A stretch of DNA of 64,000 nt from Aegilops tauschii subsp. strangulata (GCF_002575655.3 NC_053037.3:317963294-318027293); one strand, 5' to 3'. Positions 46,117 through 57,420 are shown, counted from the stretch's first letter. A program made the numbers and translations. The notes: generated by a model not told the origin, from the letters alone.

Positions 46117-49100
46117 CTAATCCCGGCGCTGGCCCTCTACCCTCTGGATTCCATCGATGCGGCTGATGATGGGCTTGTTACGCTCCTTGAGCACCGTGAG
46201 GTCCGCATCCTCCGACAAGCTATCCAGCGCGGCTTCGAAGTCGAGGTTGGGATTCCAGTGCGCCACCTTGGTAAGGACCTTGGTCATGGCACCCCGGCAA
46301 AGCCTCCGGGCCTCATCAGCCAGAGAGGCCGCCCGATTGGAGTGGAACTGCTCCAAGGCCCCGAAGACACCCTCGAAGAATAGGGTCAGCTTGGCGTTGG
46401 GGCCCACGTTGCGCTCCGGGGTGTACCTCACGTTTGGCATCCCCATGGTAGCCAGCTGCATGGTGATCCTGCCGGCGACCCCTTCGAGGCGGCCGATCCA
46501 GTGGTTCTCGCCCTCCACAAAATCATTGTGGTTGTCGGCTTCGTTCTTCCGCTGCTGCTTCTCGGCCTCCAGATCCTTAGCCAGGGTCTCCTCCCGGGCC
46601 TTGGCCTCCGAGAGCGTCTCCTCAAGGCCCTCCAACTTCAGCTTCAGGTCTTTGATGGAGTCGTTGGCCTTGGAGAGCTGCTCAGCCTTGCCGAGGACTG
46701 CGCCCTGCGCCTCCACCAGAGCGCCGTTGAGCGTGTCCTTCTCCTTGGACAGCTTCAGGACCTGGTTTTTCAGCCCGTCCCGCTCCACCTCCAGCTCCTT
46801 CACCTTGCCAGCGTGAACCAGAGCCTGGGCATTGAGTGCCTCATTGTGCCTCTGCTCCAGCTCCTGGGTCCACTGCACGACAAGTTTCTCCACCTCCTTG
46901 TCCTTTCCGCGGAGCGTTGCGGCAAGCTTCTCCTCACGCGCGGCAAGGTTCTCCTCCTGGGAGTTCAGCGCGGCCTGGTGCTGGGACCGAGCGGCTTCGT
47001 CTGTGGCGGCCTGGTTCTTCGCTGTCTCCTAGGCCTTCTCGATGTCGGCCTGCTTCATGGCGAGCTCCACCTTGCGCTTGGCCAACTCGTCTTGGGCGGT
47101 CCTCAGCTCCTCGTGGGCCTGGCGGAACCGGGCCTGTGCCTCGGCGACGTGCTCCTCGAGGTCCGCCTCCGCCCTGTCCACCACCGCCATCCTGGACTTG
47201 GCCTTGTCCAGGCGGGCGCGGTGAAGCGCCTGGAGCTTCTGGAAGTTGGCACTTATAGCCCGAAGGAGCAGCTCTTCCTGGGAGCCTCCGCCACCGGTGC
47301 TCGGCTCGTCAACAACCTCAAGCCCGGCGGCGGCGAGCACTTCGTCATCAAACACCTTCCCCTCGACGGGCGCCCCGGTGCTCGCCGTCCCTGGGAGGTG
47401 GACGAACAGGTCGTCGCTCACCCTCAGGTACCTGCCCGAGCCAGAGGTAGCGGAGAAGGAAGGTTGGTCGTCAACCACCTCCTCCTCGGCAGCGGCCTTG
47501 CCGGCCTCCCCGATAGGCCCCTTGTCGGCCTCCTCGGCAGCAGCCTTGCCAGGCTCCCCGGCAGGCCCCTTGGCGGCGTCCTCAGCAGCATCCTTGGCGG
47601 CCTCCTCGGCGGCGATCTTCTCGGCCTCCGCCACGGCGTCCTTGGCGACATCCTCGATGACGGTGTCTATGTCCTCCCGGTCCGCCGATGGAGGATCTGG
47701 ATATCGAGAAGGGGATGAGGCAACGCCAAGACCAAGATCCAAAAGAAAGAGAAGAAAAGAAGGAGTAGGGACAGAAGGCAAATCACTTACCCGTGCCGGG
47801 CCAGGAAGAAGTAGCCCCTTCCCCGCCAACATCTGGCGCCGGGACGGAGCCACCAGCACCTGGGTTCTCCTCCTCCTCCGTGCGCATGGGCTCGACGCTT
47901 GGCGCCCTTGCCGGGGACGCCCCTCGGGGCGGCGTGGTCGATGGGGGCGGCGTGTTGAAGGTGGCCCCCAGTGGCTCCTCCTGCTGCCGTCCTCCTCCTG
48001 CAACCATGGCAAGGTCAGCACCAAGGGATCGTACCCTGGCGTGCGTTGAGGGGGAGCAAGTGGTGAACTTACGATGGGGGCTGCTGTCCGGGCTGCTCAC
48101 TACCACCAGTGGCGTGCTCAGAGTGCCCGTCGGGGGCTGGCCGCCCATCGATGTCCTGGCCCTCTTCATCCTCTGGGCCAGCGTCTCCACATCCCTGCAA
48201 AGATGAAAACAAATCAAAATTAGCGGCACAGTCCGAGGAGACGGAGGTGACGAAAAAGAGCAAGATACTTACTCATCCTCCACCTCCTCTTCTGCTGCCT
48301 TCCTCTTCCTCCTTGGGCTGAGGGACCCGAAGTCAAAGACGACCTCCGCGTCGACGACTGCCGGGGGAGGGGAAGAAGGTGCAGTCTGGACACGCTTGGA
48401 CGAAGAAGAGGCAATTGCCTTCTTCTTCGCCACCGCGGCCTTCACCAACTTCCTCGCCGCCGCGGCCCTTGTCTGGCGCATGGACCCCTCCTGGGTTTGT
48501 TGCAGTTGCGCAGCCCTGCCGGGCCGGACTGGCTCGCCGGAGCTGGCCCGCCGCAGGACTCGCCCTCTCCCCGTGGTCGGGGGATCGATAGCCTCGGCCT
48601 CCTCCTCCGACGACTCGTCGACCACATCCTCAATGAGAGGGGCCCCGGTGCCGGCGCTGCTGGCCTTCTAGCGGACTCCGCCCATTGGGCAAGCTCCTTT
48701 TCCTCCGCGGCCGCCGTGGCCTTGTCCTCCACGCCGTCGGCGCTGCTGGCCTCCTTGGCGAGCTCCGCCTCCGCCGCCCTGGCGGCGATGTAGTCCAGAT
48801 CCGCCTGGGTGGTGTCCTGGACGAGCCGCGGTTCGGCGCGGACGTACTTGTCCTCCAAGGTGTCAAAAAACTCCTGCACTTGATCCTCCGGCGGCTCGGC
48901 CAAATTTGGGACGAGGCCGTGCGCGTTGAACTCCGGCATCATGGCGATGATGTCATTTCGGCGCGAGTTGTTGCTCAGCGGGACCACTCCCGCCGGCAAC
49001 CCAAACAAGGGCCCCTTGGCGACCTTGCCGGCCTTCGCGGCCTTGCCGGACCACTCGACCTTGCCGTCGCGGTTCACGTCGAGCTGGAAGAGCCGCTGAC

Positions 49101-49594
49101 AGAAGTGGGCGTGCCCCATCAACGTGAGGTTGTGGTTGAGGCCGGGGCGAAGCCTCATGATGTCGGCCGCATTTGTGAAAAGCCAGACTGGCCTCCCCTT
49201 GTTGTGCAGCGGGGCGATTCGGCGACGGATGAAATCTGCCCCGATCATCTCGAGGGTGAGCCCGGCCTCGGTGAGGCGAAGGATCCTGGTGGTGGCAAAC
49301 GTGAGCTTCGACATCGCTCCAGTCATTTCTGCGGACCGGCGGCGCCTGGCGAACCTGGCAGAATTCTTGTGGATCCTCCTCCTCAATCCAGCACCACCGG
49401 CCCCGCCACTCCTCCCACCTCTCCTTCTGAGAGCCCTCCGGGTATGTCCCCTTGGACCTTGGGATCCAGGCGACACAACCGGAAATGGCGCCCCCCTTTT
49501 GGATCCGAGGGAAGAAGTAGTGGCGGAAGAGCGCCATGTTGGGATGCACCCCTACGAAGCCCTCGCAGAGGTGCGCAAAGAGAGCCATGCACGC
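46117..49594 (-). pseudogene. Antisense gene of G, main part (coiled-coil protein, PF04195-like)
   Basis: Read from 49594 to the stop at 46119-46117, this continues the N-terminal part at 56905-57262 after removal of H. Order: end of the N-terminal domain (LCEGFVGVHPNMALFRHYFF), a conserved RLTEAGLTLEMIGADFIRRR then IAPL motif, a Lys/Ala-rich basic region, an acidic Ala-rich linker, a long coiled coil (about 47290-46480) and a C-terminal block with WNPNLDFEAALDSLSED. Three introns with GT-AG ends and GTAAGT donors are visible (48272-48195, 48072-47998, 47790-47697) and keep frame. Damage: frame changes near 49330 and 48640 and an in-frame TAG (47031-47029). The N-terminal domain resembles the Pfam family named putative gypsy type transposon; its function is unknown. 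Confidence 0.75.
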
Positions 49595-50504
49595 TATCGG
49601 ATGTGGGGTTCCGGCAAACCCTTAAGGTTCGAACACTAGGGTGCGCACGAAGTCTTTCCCTTCTACCGATCTACGCCCTAGTCCGCTAAGATCTCGCGGA
49701 CGAACTCGACGAACTCGCAACACAGAGAGACACGGGGTTTATACTGGTTCGGGCCACCATTGTGGTGTAATACCCTACTCCAGTGTGGTGGTGGTGGATT
49801 GCCTCTAGGGCTGATGATGAACAGTACAAGCGAAGAACAGCCTCCTGAGGTTGAGGTGCTCTTGTGGCTAGGGTAGGCTCTCGATCGGGTTGGTTCAAGC
49901 TAAGATGAGATGCCTCTACTATGGTCGCTAGCTCTACTTATATCGGCCCTGGTCCTCTTCCCAAATATCGAGCGGGAAGAGAGCCAACAACGGCGGGCAA
50001 ATTTGAAGGGGGGCAGCTAGTACAAGCTATCCTGACAAAAGTGGTCTTCCCCTGCGAAAGGCTCTGGTGGTGACGCCGTCTTGGGCTCCACGATGACCTC
50101 CGTCTTGCCGTCCTCCTGGTCTTGGTCTCGTTGCACCTATATAGCAATCTTTGCCTGATGCCTCGGTACTCCTCGCCTGCGCTGGCCTCCTTAGCACCAA
50201 AGAGGAAACAAGGACGCTGCGCTCGCTGGCGCCCGCCTGGCGCCCGCCTGGTGTCGTTCGTCATGGCTCACGTCACAAGGGCCTCGTGAGGTTTTGCCCC
50301 GCCTTGATATCTCCGCTCCTCGTGAGCCTGCCTGGCCAGGCCACTCCAGAGGAGGTCTTGCATCGTCCGCCTCGCGAGGCTTGGACCCTCGCGAGGGTCT
50401 TGGATGCCTTGTTGATGAAGATGGGCCATACAGCCTGCTTGCTTAGCCACGCCGTGGGCCGCAGGCAGGCAAGTCTGGGGACCCCCGTTCCCAGAACGCC
50501 AACA
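49595..50504 (-). repeat. Element H, 3' LTR
   Basis: 910 bp, matching 56003-56899. The ends have decayed (TGTCGG to TATCGG, GCCGACA to GCCAACA), both changes being of the methyl-CpG or C-to-T type. On the minus strand the polypurine tract CCGGGGGCTAC (plus 50505-50516) adjoins it. The TATA box of the other copy is mutated here (TTATATCGG near 49937). Confidence 0.92.
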
Positions 50505-50796
50505 GTAGCCCCCGGGCCCAAGGTGCGCTCGGGCTCGGCTTCGCGGCGAAGCCAAGGGTCAAGTTTGGAGCACCGCGGGCCCCAAAAGCCTGCGGCCTTG
50601 GTTGACGTGTGGCAGTTGATTGGACGTGGGCGTCTCCGCTTCCTCACGCTGCCTCTGAATCCGCCTAGCTATGCGGCCCCCGCGGCCTACACAGATATTC
50701 CTCCGTCGCCTGCGCCTCGCTTCCCCAATCCCCCTGCTTCCTTGAGACTCTGCTTCCCTTCCCCGATCTGACCTGCCCTCCCCTTGCTTCGTTGCC
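50505..50796 (+). promoter_or_regulatory. Upstream region of the antisense gene of H
   Basis: 292 bases between the 3' LTR of H and the plus-strand start at 50797. It contains the polypurine tract and a pyrimidine-rich leader (CTTCGTTGCC before ATGG). I see no clear TATA box, so transcription may start here or in the LTR; that is inference. Confidence 0.35.
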
Positions 50797-53700
50797 ATGG
50801 CGCCAAAACAAGCAGACAAGGGGAAGAAGCCAATGTCTTCATCAGGCGCACCTCCAGCTGTTGAGCCGGTGTTAGGCCAATCCCGGGTGCTCAACGACGA
50901 CGCCATGGACAAGGTGCGTCCGATGCTTGCTTCCAGCTTCAACGAGTGGGGAGAGACGGTGGCTTGGCCTGCGTCTCGCACTCGCATGGCTCGGGCAGCC
51001 ACCGAGGTCCCAATCTTCATAGATGCCCTCTGGGCTGGTCTGATTCCTCCCTCCTTTGCCTTCCTCAACGCGGTGCTAGAGCATAGATCCACATGATGCA
51101 TCTTGCCCCCAATCGGCGACTCTTCTTGCTGTCTTCGCCTTCGTGTGCGAAGCCATGGTGGGCATCGCTCCTTCGGTGGCCCTCCTCCGCCACTTCTTCT
51201 CATTGCACCTGGCCGACCCTCAGCAATGATCGGGGTGCGTGAGCTTCCAGGCCGTGGCTGCGATCGCGGGCGCGGGGATTGACTTCGAGCTCCCTTCATC
51301 CACGAGCGAGTTTCGTACGCCGATGGGTGTTTATCGATGCCGGCGTGCTCAGCCCCCTGCTTCGTCTCCCGACAGGGCCTGCTGTTCCAAACCCCGGCTG
51401 GAGCCACTAGAAGCTCTCGAGCCCCTGCCTTGCTCTCGTCTGGGCCAGGCTGAGGCTGCTGAAGGACCGCGGCGTGACCGCGCCGATGGTGGTGAAGGAG
51501 TTCGTCAAACGCCGGGTTGCTCCGCTTCAGCGCCACTCTCGCCCAACGTGGACCTTGCTCAACAGTCAGGACCACATGAGGTTCTAGGAGTCTGGGCTCC
51601 CTCTTGGGACGCGGCAAACAGTGCTCAAGGTCTTGACGGGTGTCCCTTTGCCGGCCGAAATGCCTGGGAAGAATTGCCTGCTGTATCGCTGCAAGAACAA
51701 GGATGAGTTTGCAGCGAGCATGCCTTCCTTCGACGAATGGGGGCTGCGGCCGATTGGAATGGTGGGGCCCCGCAAGAACCCCGTCATCGTGGTTCCCTTC
51801 TTTGCCGCCGGTGCCGAGCTCGCCCCAGGTGAAGGTGCGGGAGAGCGAGCTCCGACGGGAGCCGGTGGCTCGAGTCTTGAGGAACACGTGCCGAGTGGTG
51901 ATCCTAGGGCGTCGTCTTCAGGGGCCTGCGACCCCCTCCTAAGGCGCCTGTTATTGAGGAGGTGCAGCATGAGGCTCCCAAGGCCAAGGCTCTAGGAGCC
52001 TCGGGAGGTTGTGGTGAGACGGTGCTCGGCTGTTTGCCGCAACCGGGCACCCCTCAAGATATCATTCCAGGCTCTTCTTCGGCCCCGCTGCGCACTGGCC
52101 GTCACGTCCAGCGTTTCGGTCGTCTTTGTGTGGACTTCGAGGAGCTCCGCAAGAGGAAAGGATCCCCTAGCAGTAGCAACATCTTCGGGCCGTTGAAGCG
52201 GCGAAAGTACATCACCATTGACGCGTAAGTACCTTGCTGTCACGGCTTCCTGCGTGTAGCCTCCTTATCCTGACGTCAGTTCTCCAGGGCTCCTTCCGTT
52301 GAAGATGTTGCGTCTCCCGAGAAGCAGCCTCCTCCTTCATCAACTCCCCCATCCGCCATGAGTGTTCCTGGTCTTCCTACCGCCCTTGGAGCTGGGTCGG
52401 TCGGGGGAGCATCTCTGCCTTCGCGGCGCGCTGAGCCCGCAGCTTGGCCATCCCTCCCCACGGTCTGGCGTGGAGCTTGGTGGGCGTACCCAAGGCTCCT
52501 CCTTCGCTCATGGGCAGCAGCTGGCTGGCTTCGATCTTTGGTTCCTCTTCAAGCAGCGAGCCTCGGCCGGCTTGGGCTCCTCGCGAGGACGGGCTGGCGT
52601 CAGGTGTGGCGTCAGCCCCCAGCCCCCTGCCGGGGGGTGGCGTGCCGCTTGGCGCCCCGCCCGCAGCCCCCGAGGTGGAGGACGAGGAGGGTCGAGCGTT
52701 CGATCTCGAGCGCGGGCGGAGCGTGGTTCGTCACGAGCTCTTCCAGGAGGCGATGGGCGTGATGAGCCGACTTGGTGAAGAGCTCGCGGGTGTTGACTTG
52801 CGCCTTGAAGCCGAAGGTCTCCGGCTGGTGGAGGAGCGGCGCAAGCTGAGGGTGGCCATCAACCTTGGTCGCTATCAGCGTGACCTTGAGAATGCGAAGG
52901 CCGAGGCATCCCTCAAGATCGCCCATGAAGCCCGCTCGCGAGAATTGGAAGAGGCTCACGAGGATGACCGCCGTCGCGAGGCTGCGGAGGATTGCGCGTG
53001 GGAGCTCCCGGCCTGGAGCGCATCCCTTGAGCAGAAAGTGGAGGCGCGCAGGGCCGCTCTTGCATCGCTGAGGGGGACGCCCGCGGAGGATGGGGAGGTC
53101 CGAAAGCGCGGTGAGGCGCTGGCCCTGGAAGCTGTGGAGCGCAGCCTCGAGCTCGAGCGACTAGAGACGAGGGAACGTCAAGTTGCTCAAGCAGAAGATG
53201 CCATAGGGGCTCGCAAGGCCGGAGTTGAGGAGGAGGTGAATCGCCGGGTGGCCGAGGTTTGCGCGGACCTAGAGGGTAGGTACAACGTGAAGCTGAAGCT
53301 CGCGGGTACGGAGGATGCGGGCAGGGCCGCTGCCCTCAGGCCCAGGTTGGATGAGGCTGAGAGGCGCGCGGAGGCCATGGCCGTCGCCCTGGTTACGGCG
53401 CAGGCGGACTTGGCCTCCGCCCGCGCCGAGCTGCGCTCCCTTTGTAGGCGGGTTGATGACGCTGAGGCCGTTGCACGGCAGAACACGGAGGAAGTGCTCC
53501 AACGACGAACGCTGGAGCGCGAGCATGCTCCTATGCTTCAGGATCTCCGGAACAGGGCCAACACCTCCCTGGGCCATATTTGCGATGTGGAGGTGCCGGC
53601 CCCTTACTCGAACGACTATGCCAGCCATCTGATCTTCTTCACTGAGGTGGTGACGCGCCTGGAGGATCGATCTGCCAGAGCTCGCCAGCTTGTGGAGGAA

Positions 53701-54018
53701 AGGGGGCGTGGCCTGCTTGAGCGCGCTTTCTCTCGTGTTTTCAGCCACCTTTTGAATGTCGACCCCAACTTTGATTTCGACGCCGCCATCGCTCCCGTTC
53801 CCACAGTCGTCCGGGACGACCTAGCGCGTTGGGTTGAAGACAACGTGGACGCGTTGGTCAGGGCCTTCACTTTGGAAGATGACGGGGTGGTGGTCGCCAC
53901 AGACGAAGGCGACGTGGTTAATGACGGCGTCATCGGTGGCGGCGAAGATGCCGACGATGACGATGATGACGCGAGTGGCGCATCCGTGGGTGATGTAGCG
54001 AGCGACATTTCTAGCTGA
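50797..54018 (+). pseudogene. Antisense gene of H (coiled-coil protein, PF04195-like)
   Basis: Begins MAPKQADKGKKPMSSSG in good context. The first 100 codons are intact (SSFNEWGETVAWPASRTRMA, EVPIFIDALWAGLIPPSFAF). After a frame change near 51090 follow VCEAMVGIAPSVALLRHFFS, KDRGVTAPMVVKEFVKRRVA and KNCLLYRCKNKDEFAASMPS, in shifting frames with stops. An intron (52225-52287, GTAAGT to CAG) joins in frame. From 52444 an intact 524-codon frame holds a disordered Ser/Pro region, a long Glu/Arg/Ala coiled coil (about residues 110-370) and a C-terminal block (LLNVDPNFDFDAAIAPVP) with an acidic tail. Stop at 54016-54018. Same domain order as the gene of G. Function unknown; the Pfam name does not prove a transposase. 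Confidence 0.75.
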
Positions 54019-54924
54019 TCCCATGTTCTCCCGTCGTTTCATCCTGCACACGAAGCTTGGGCATGGCCCTTGGAAAACTTGTAAGAGCATTTTGGGAGCG
54101 GGAGCCCCTCATGTAAGCAAATTGCAGTTTTTACTTTCCTATGTGGTGTGAGTTCGTATCCTTGCGGACTCATGAATCCATGTGCGAGTTCTTTGTCATG
54201 GTTTACCTCAGTCAGCACCAGCTTTGAGATGGGTCGCAAGGCTCGAGTTTCTGAGAATCCTGCGGAGCTTGTCGCCCCGTCAGGAGGGCCCCCACGAGAG
54301 GTGAGCACCAGTTGCAGTGCTAGCGCGCGCTTGGCGTGCGCGTGCTTCGCGCAGTCCCGCTCGCGAGGAGCTCATGAGGGGAAGGCGATGGACATGAGTC
54401 CCAGACAAAACGAGATTCAGAAGGCAAGAAATTGCTCGAACGAGAAAAAGGCTCCCCCCGCGCGCATCGATAAAAACTTAGCTTCAACTCAAATCCAGAT
54501 CCAGAAAGCAAAGCTACAGAAAGAGAGATCCAAAGCAAAAAGGCCGCGTCCGGCACCTAGTCTAGTCTTCTGGTCTTCAAGTCTTCTCACCAGCGCGGAG
54601 CTAAGTGCTGCCACTAGGCGTGGGAGGGAGCCCGAGGGCCTGAGGCCGGCACCCCTGAGACTTCGGGGCGTGTACAGCCCCAACTCATTATTACGTGAGA
54701 GTGTCACGGGCGGCGAGCTTCACATGCACTGGGCCTTCTTCATAGGTACTGGCCTTGCTTCATATCGCCAGACAAGGGCCCCGCCTTGCGCCACCCTTGA
54801 CCTCCTTTGTGCCGACTGGTCACTAGGACAACACAAAGAAGGGAAAGAGGATGCCAGCGGTGCCCTCGGCGACCACAGGTCCTCTGCCGGGGGAAGGGTC
54901 ATCGAGGCCTCCCCGGCAGAGGGC
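54019..54924 (-). mobile_element. Element H internal region between antisense gene and gag relic
   Basis: 0.9 kb with no recognisable coding. The first 100 bases would be the 3' UTR of the plus-strand gene. Around 54400-54560 a Lys-rich, A-rich stretch occurs; ORFs here are short and unconvincing on both strands. Confidence 0.6.
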
Positions 54925-55928
54925 CTACCTCCGGGTGTCGCCAGGCGTCGCACGCCGCGGGGAGGGGCCTTGCTCCTGGCTCCCTCCTGGCGGCCCCCAG
55001 CTTGTCTCCATTGTTGGAGAGGGTGCTGCCGTGCCAGGGTCGTCGATCGACGCTGCAACCTGATTCATCTGCAGCCCATGGTTAGCATAAGCCTGTTCTT
55101 GAGAGATTAGCGGTACCCTATAGTTGCCGTTGCCGGCGCGATTGTCGCGGTTCTCCGTTGGTTCTTGGAAGGCTTCGGCTCCTAGCGCCCCCTCTCCCCA
55201 ATCTTCTCCAATGAATGAGCCGGGGTCGTCCTCTGGTGCGTACTCTTGGTCCATCATGCGGGGCACGTAGGCTTCCGGGGCCGTCACCCCGAACACCTCG
55301 CCGTGGTGCCCCACGCTCCATGTTGCTCGGCCCAAGGTGGCGTCCTGTGGATGGTAGTGCGGCATCCGGCCAGGACCATGGGGGGTGACGCTTGCGCCCG
55401 TGCCTGCCACGGGCGGCACAGGGCAGCGGAGCCCCCTACGCCGCTGGCCGTGCTGGTGTTGATGAAGCCCCTGGGCGTTGCTAACAGCGTGCGGTTGTGG
55501 TGAGGCCTGCCGTGTGGACCTGCGGTGGCCTGAGGAGAAAGTCGATAGTAGAAAGGTGGCGCCCCGGACGCTGCCGCATCTAGCAGCTCAGCAACCCGCT
55601 CCAGCAGTGCATCCCGGCCACTCTCCATCAGCCTGCATCGCAGCAGCTCCCTTGCCACCGTGAGTGCCGCCCGCATGTTTGCTTGCTCCCGCCGTGAGTG
55701 CGGTGCCGTTGCCGCAGCATGACTCGCCGCTCTTGCAGCGGCTCGTACTTGCCGCGGGGTGAGGGTGGACGACGCCTGGCCGCACTGCCCGCGCTGCCCG
55801 CGCCCAGCGGAGTTTGGCAGTGCTCGCGCCGCCTGGAGTGCGGTGTCGAGATCTTCATGGGCAGGCGGCACTGCCCGGGCTGGCCAGGCTGCCCAGCGGT
55901 CAGAGCCGGCCCTTGAGTCGCCGGACAT
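54925..55928 (-). pseudogene. gag: Element H gag N-terminal relic (sense)
   Basis: In sense orientation, 74 bases after the 5' LTR, a frame starts MSGDSRAGSDRWAAWPARAV. It continues through an Ala/Arg/Leu-rich helical region (residues 27-130, including LLERVAELLDAAASG), typical of the N-terminal part of gag in RIRE2-like gypsy elements. After a frame change near 55420 it goes on in a second frame (PEAYVPRMMDQEYAPEDDPG) and stops at 54925. Capsid, zinc knuckle and pol are missing. Non-autonomy is therefore by loss of most of gag-pol. Confidence 0.55.
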
Positions 55929-55972
55929 CGTGGCTATGGAGCGTCGGCGAGCTGGTTGGTGGAGAAGAAGCT

Positions 55973-56002
55973 CCGGCGCACCCCTACCTGGCGCACCAAA
56001 TG
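55973..56002 (-). other. Primer binding site region of element H (tRNA-Arg type)
   Basis: On the minus strand the 5' LTR end CCGACA is followed by TTTGGTGCGCCAGGTAGGGG, one base different from the primer site of G. It proves the minus orientation of H. Confidence 0.85.
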
Positions 56003-56899
56003 TCGGATGTGGGGTTCCGGCAAACCCTTAAGGTTCGAACACTAGGGTGCGCGCGAAGTCTTTCCCTCCTACCGATCTACGCCCTAGCCCGCTAAGATCT
56101 CGCGGACGAACTCGACGAACTCGCAACACAGAGAGAAACGGGGTTTATACTGGTTCGGGCCACCGTTGTGGTGTAATACCCTACTCCAGTGTGGTGGTGG
56201 TGGATTGCCTCTAGGGCTGATGATGAACAGTACAAGCAAAGAACAGCCTCCTGAGGTTGAGGTGCTCTTGTGGCTAGGGTAGGCTCTCGATCGGGTTGGA
56301 TCAAGCTAAGATGAGATGCCTCTACTATGGTGGCTAGCTCTACTTATATAGGCCCTGGTCCTCTTCCCAAATATCGAGCGGGAAGGGAGCCAACAACGGT
56401 GGGAAAATTTGAAGGGGGACAGCTAGTACAAGCTATCCTGACAAAAGTGGTCTTCTCCTGCGAAAAGCTCTGGTGGTGACGCTGTCTTGGGCTCCACGAT
56501 GACCTCCGTCTTGCCGTCCTCCTGGTCTTGGTCTCGTTGCACCTATATAGCAACCTTTGCCTGATGCCTCGGTACTCCTCGCCTGCGCTGGCCTCCTTAG
56601 CACCAAAGAGGAAACAAGGACGCTGCGCGCGCTGGCGCCCGCCTGGTGTTGTTCGTCATGGCTCACATCACGAGGGCCTCATGAGGTTTTGCCCCTCCTT
56701 GATATCTCCGCTCCTCGTGAGCCTGCCTGGCTAGGCCACTCCAGAGGAGGTCTTGCGTCGTCTGCCTCACGAGGCTTGGACCCTCGCGAGGGTCTTGGAT
56801 GCCTTGTTGATGAAGATGGGCCGTACGGCCTGCTTGCTTAGCCACGCCGTGGGCCGCAGGCAGGCAAGTCTGGGGACCCCCGTTCCCAGAACGCCGACA
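56003..56899 (-). repeat. Element H, 5' LTR
   Basis: 897 bp with intact ends TGTCGG and GCCGACA. A TATATA motif (56345-56350) about 340 bp from the primer-side end is a plausible sense promoter on the minus strand (GGGCCTATATAAG). It matches 49595-50504. Confidence 0.92.
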
Positions 56900-56904
56900 C
56901 ACAC

Positions 56905-57262
56905 CACGACATTTGGAGTGAAATCTAGAAGATGAAAGCCGTAGGTATGCATGATGTCATTGAAGAAATCAGAGAAGGGGGGGGGGCAGAGGCCGCAGGA
57001 GAAGTAGTCGACGAAGAATGGGTACCGATTCGGGCCGGCTTCGGCGAAAGCGGTAGGGATGACGCGCGTGGCTGGGTGCCCTGTCGTCTCCCCCCGTCTT
57101 GCACCCCCACAGGTGCTTGAAGTAGTCCCGGAGGTGGATCGCGTCGAGCGCCGTGGGGAAGTAGGCGGACTGCGTCCACCGCACCGCCAACTCGCTCTCC
57201 GGCAGCTCCTTCGCCCCGGCATCCTTGGCCACTCCCTTGCCCTTGCTGGTTTTGGGTGCCAT
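56905..57262 (-). pseudogene. Antisense gene of G, N-terminal part
   Basis: Start ATG at 57262-57260 in the context GCCGCCATGGCA, reading MAPKTSKGKGVAKDAGAKEL then LAVRWTQSAYFPTALDAIHL and DYFKHLWGC. After a frame change near 57080 it continues with IPTAFAEAGPNRYPFFVDYF and FNDIMHTYGFHLLDFTPNVV, where H interrupts. A run of ten G (56977-56986; Pro codons) is a slippage-prone spot. The downstream exon resumes in the same domain at 49594. This is the conserved N-terminal region of the antisense family. Confidence 0.7.
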
Positions 57263-57411
57263 GGCGGCTGCGAGAGGCAAAGGGGGAAGGACGACGGAGA
57301 CGCGGCGGCGGCGAGCAAAGGCAAAAGCTTGAGAAGGAGGAAGGAGGGGACGGCAGTTCCGAGATTGGAGAGGGCACAGAGGGTAAATGAGCAGCGCACC
57401 TGCGGTTATTC

Positions 57412-57420
57412 CTTTTTATG
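57412..57420 (-). promoter_or_regulatory. Possible TATA box of the antisense gene of G
   Basis: On the minus strand CCATAAAAAGG lies about 150 bases upstream of the ATG and outside the LTR. This spacing would give a leader of about 120 bases. Between it and the 3' LTR (57421-57652) nothing else is recognised. Confidence 0.4.

Larger units (their letters stand above)
49595..56899 (-). mobile_element. Element H: non-autonomous LTR retrotransposon with its own antisense gene
   Basis: Complete element of 7305 bp, minus strand, inserted in the antisense gene of G with near-perfect duplication CACGC (49590-49594) and CACAC (56900-56904). LTRs 49595-50504 and 56003-56899; primer site at the right, polypurine tract at the left. 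Sense (minus) coding is limited to a gag N-terminal relic; the plus strand carries a coiled-coil gene homologous in layout to that of G. No pol is present. Confidence 0.92.

Noticed and set aside
46501..47718. 405-codon plus-strand ORF
   Set aside because: It is the mirror of the Glu/Lys-rich coiled coil on the minus strand; the Leu/Val-rich product is a typical antisense artefact, and the minus frame has matching introns and family motifs.
48685..49689. 334-codon plus-strand ORF
   Set aside because: Opposite-strand shadow of the antisense gene of G; it even crosses the boundary of element H at 49595.
50559..51887. 442-codon minus-strand ORF
   Set aside because: Overlaps the N-terminal half of the plus-strand gene of H, whose motifs match those of G. 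The minus product is Arg/Pro/Gly-rich without a domain.
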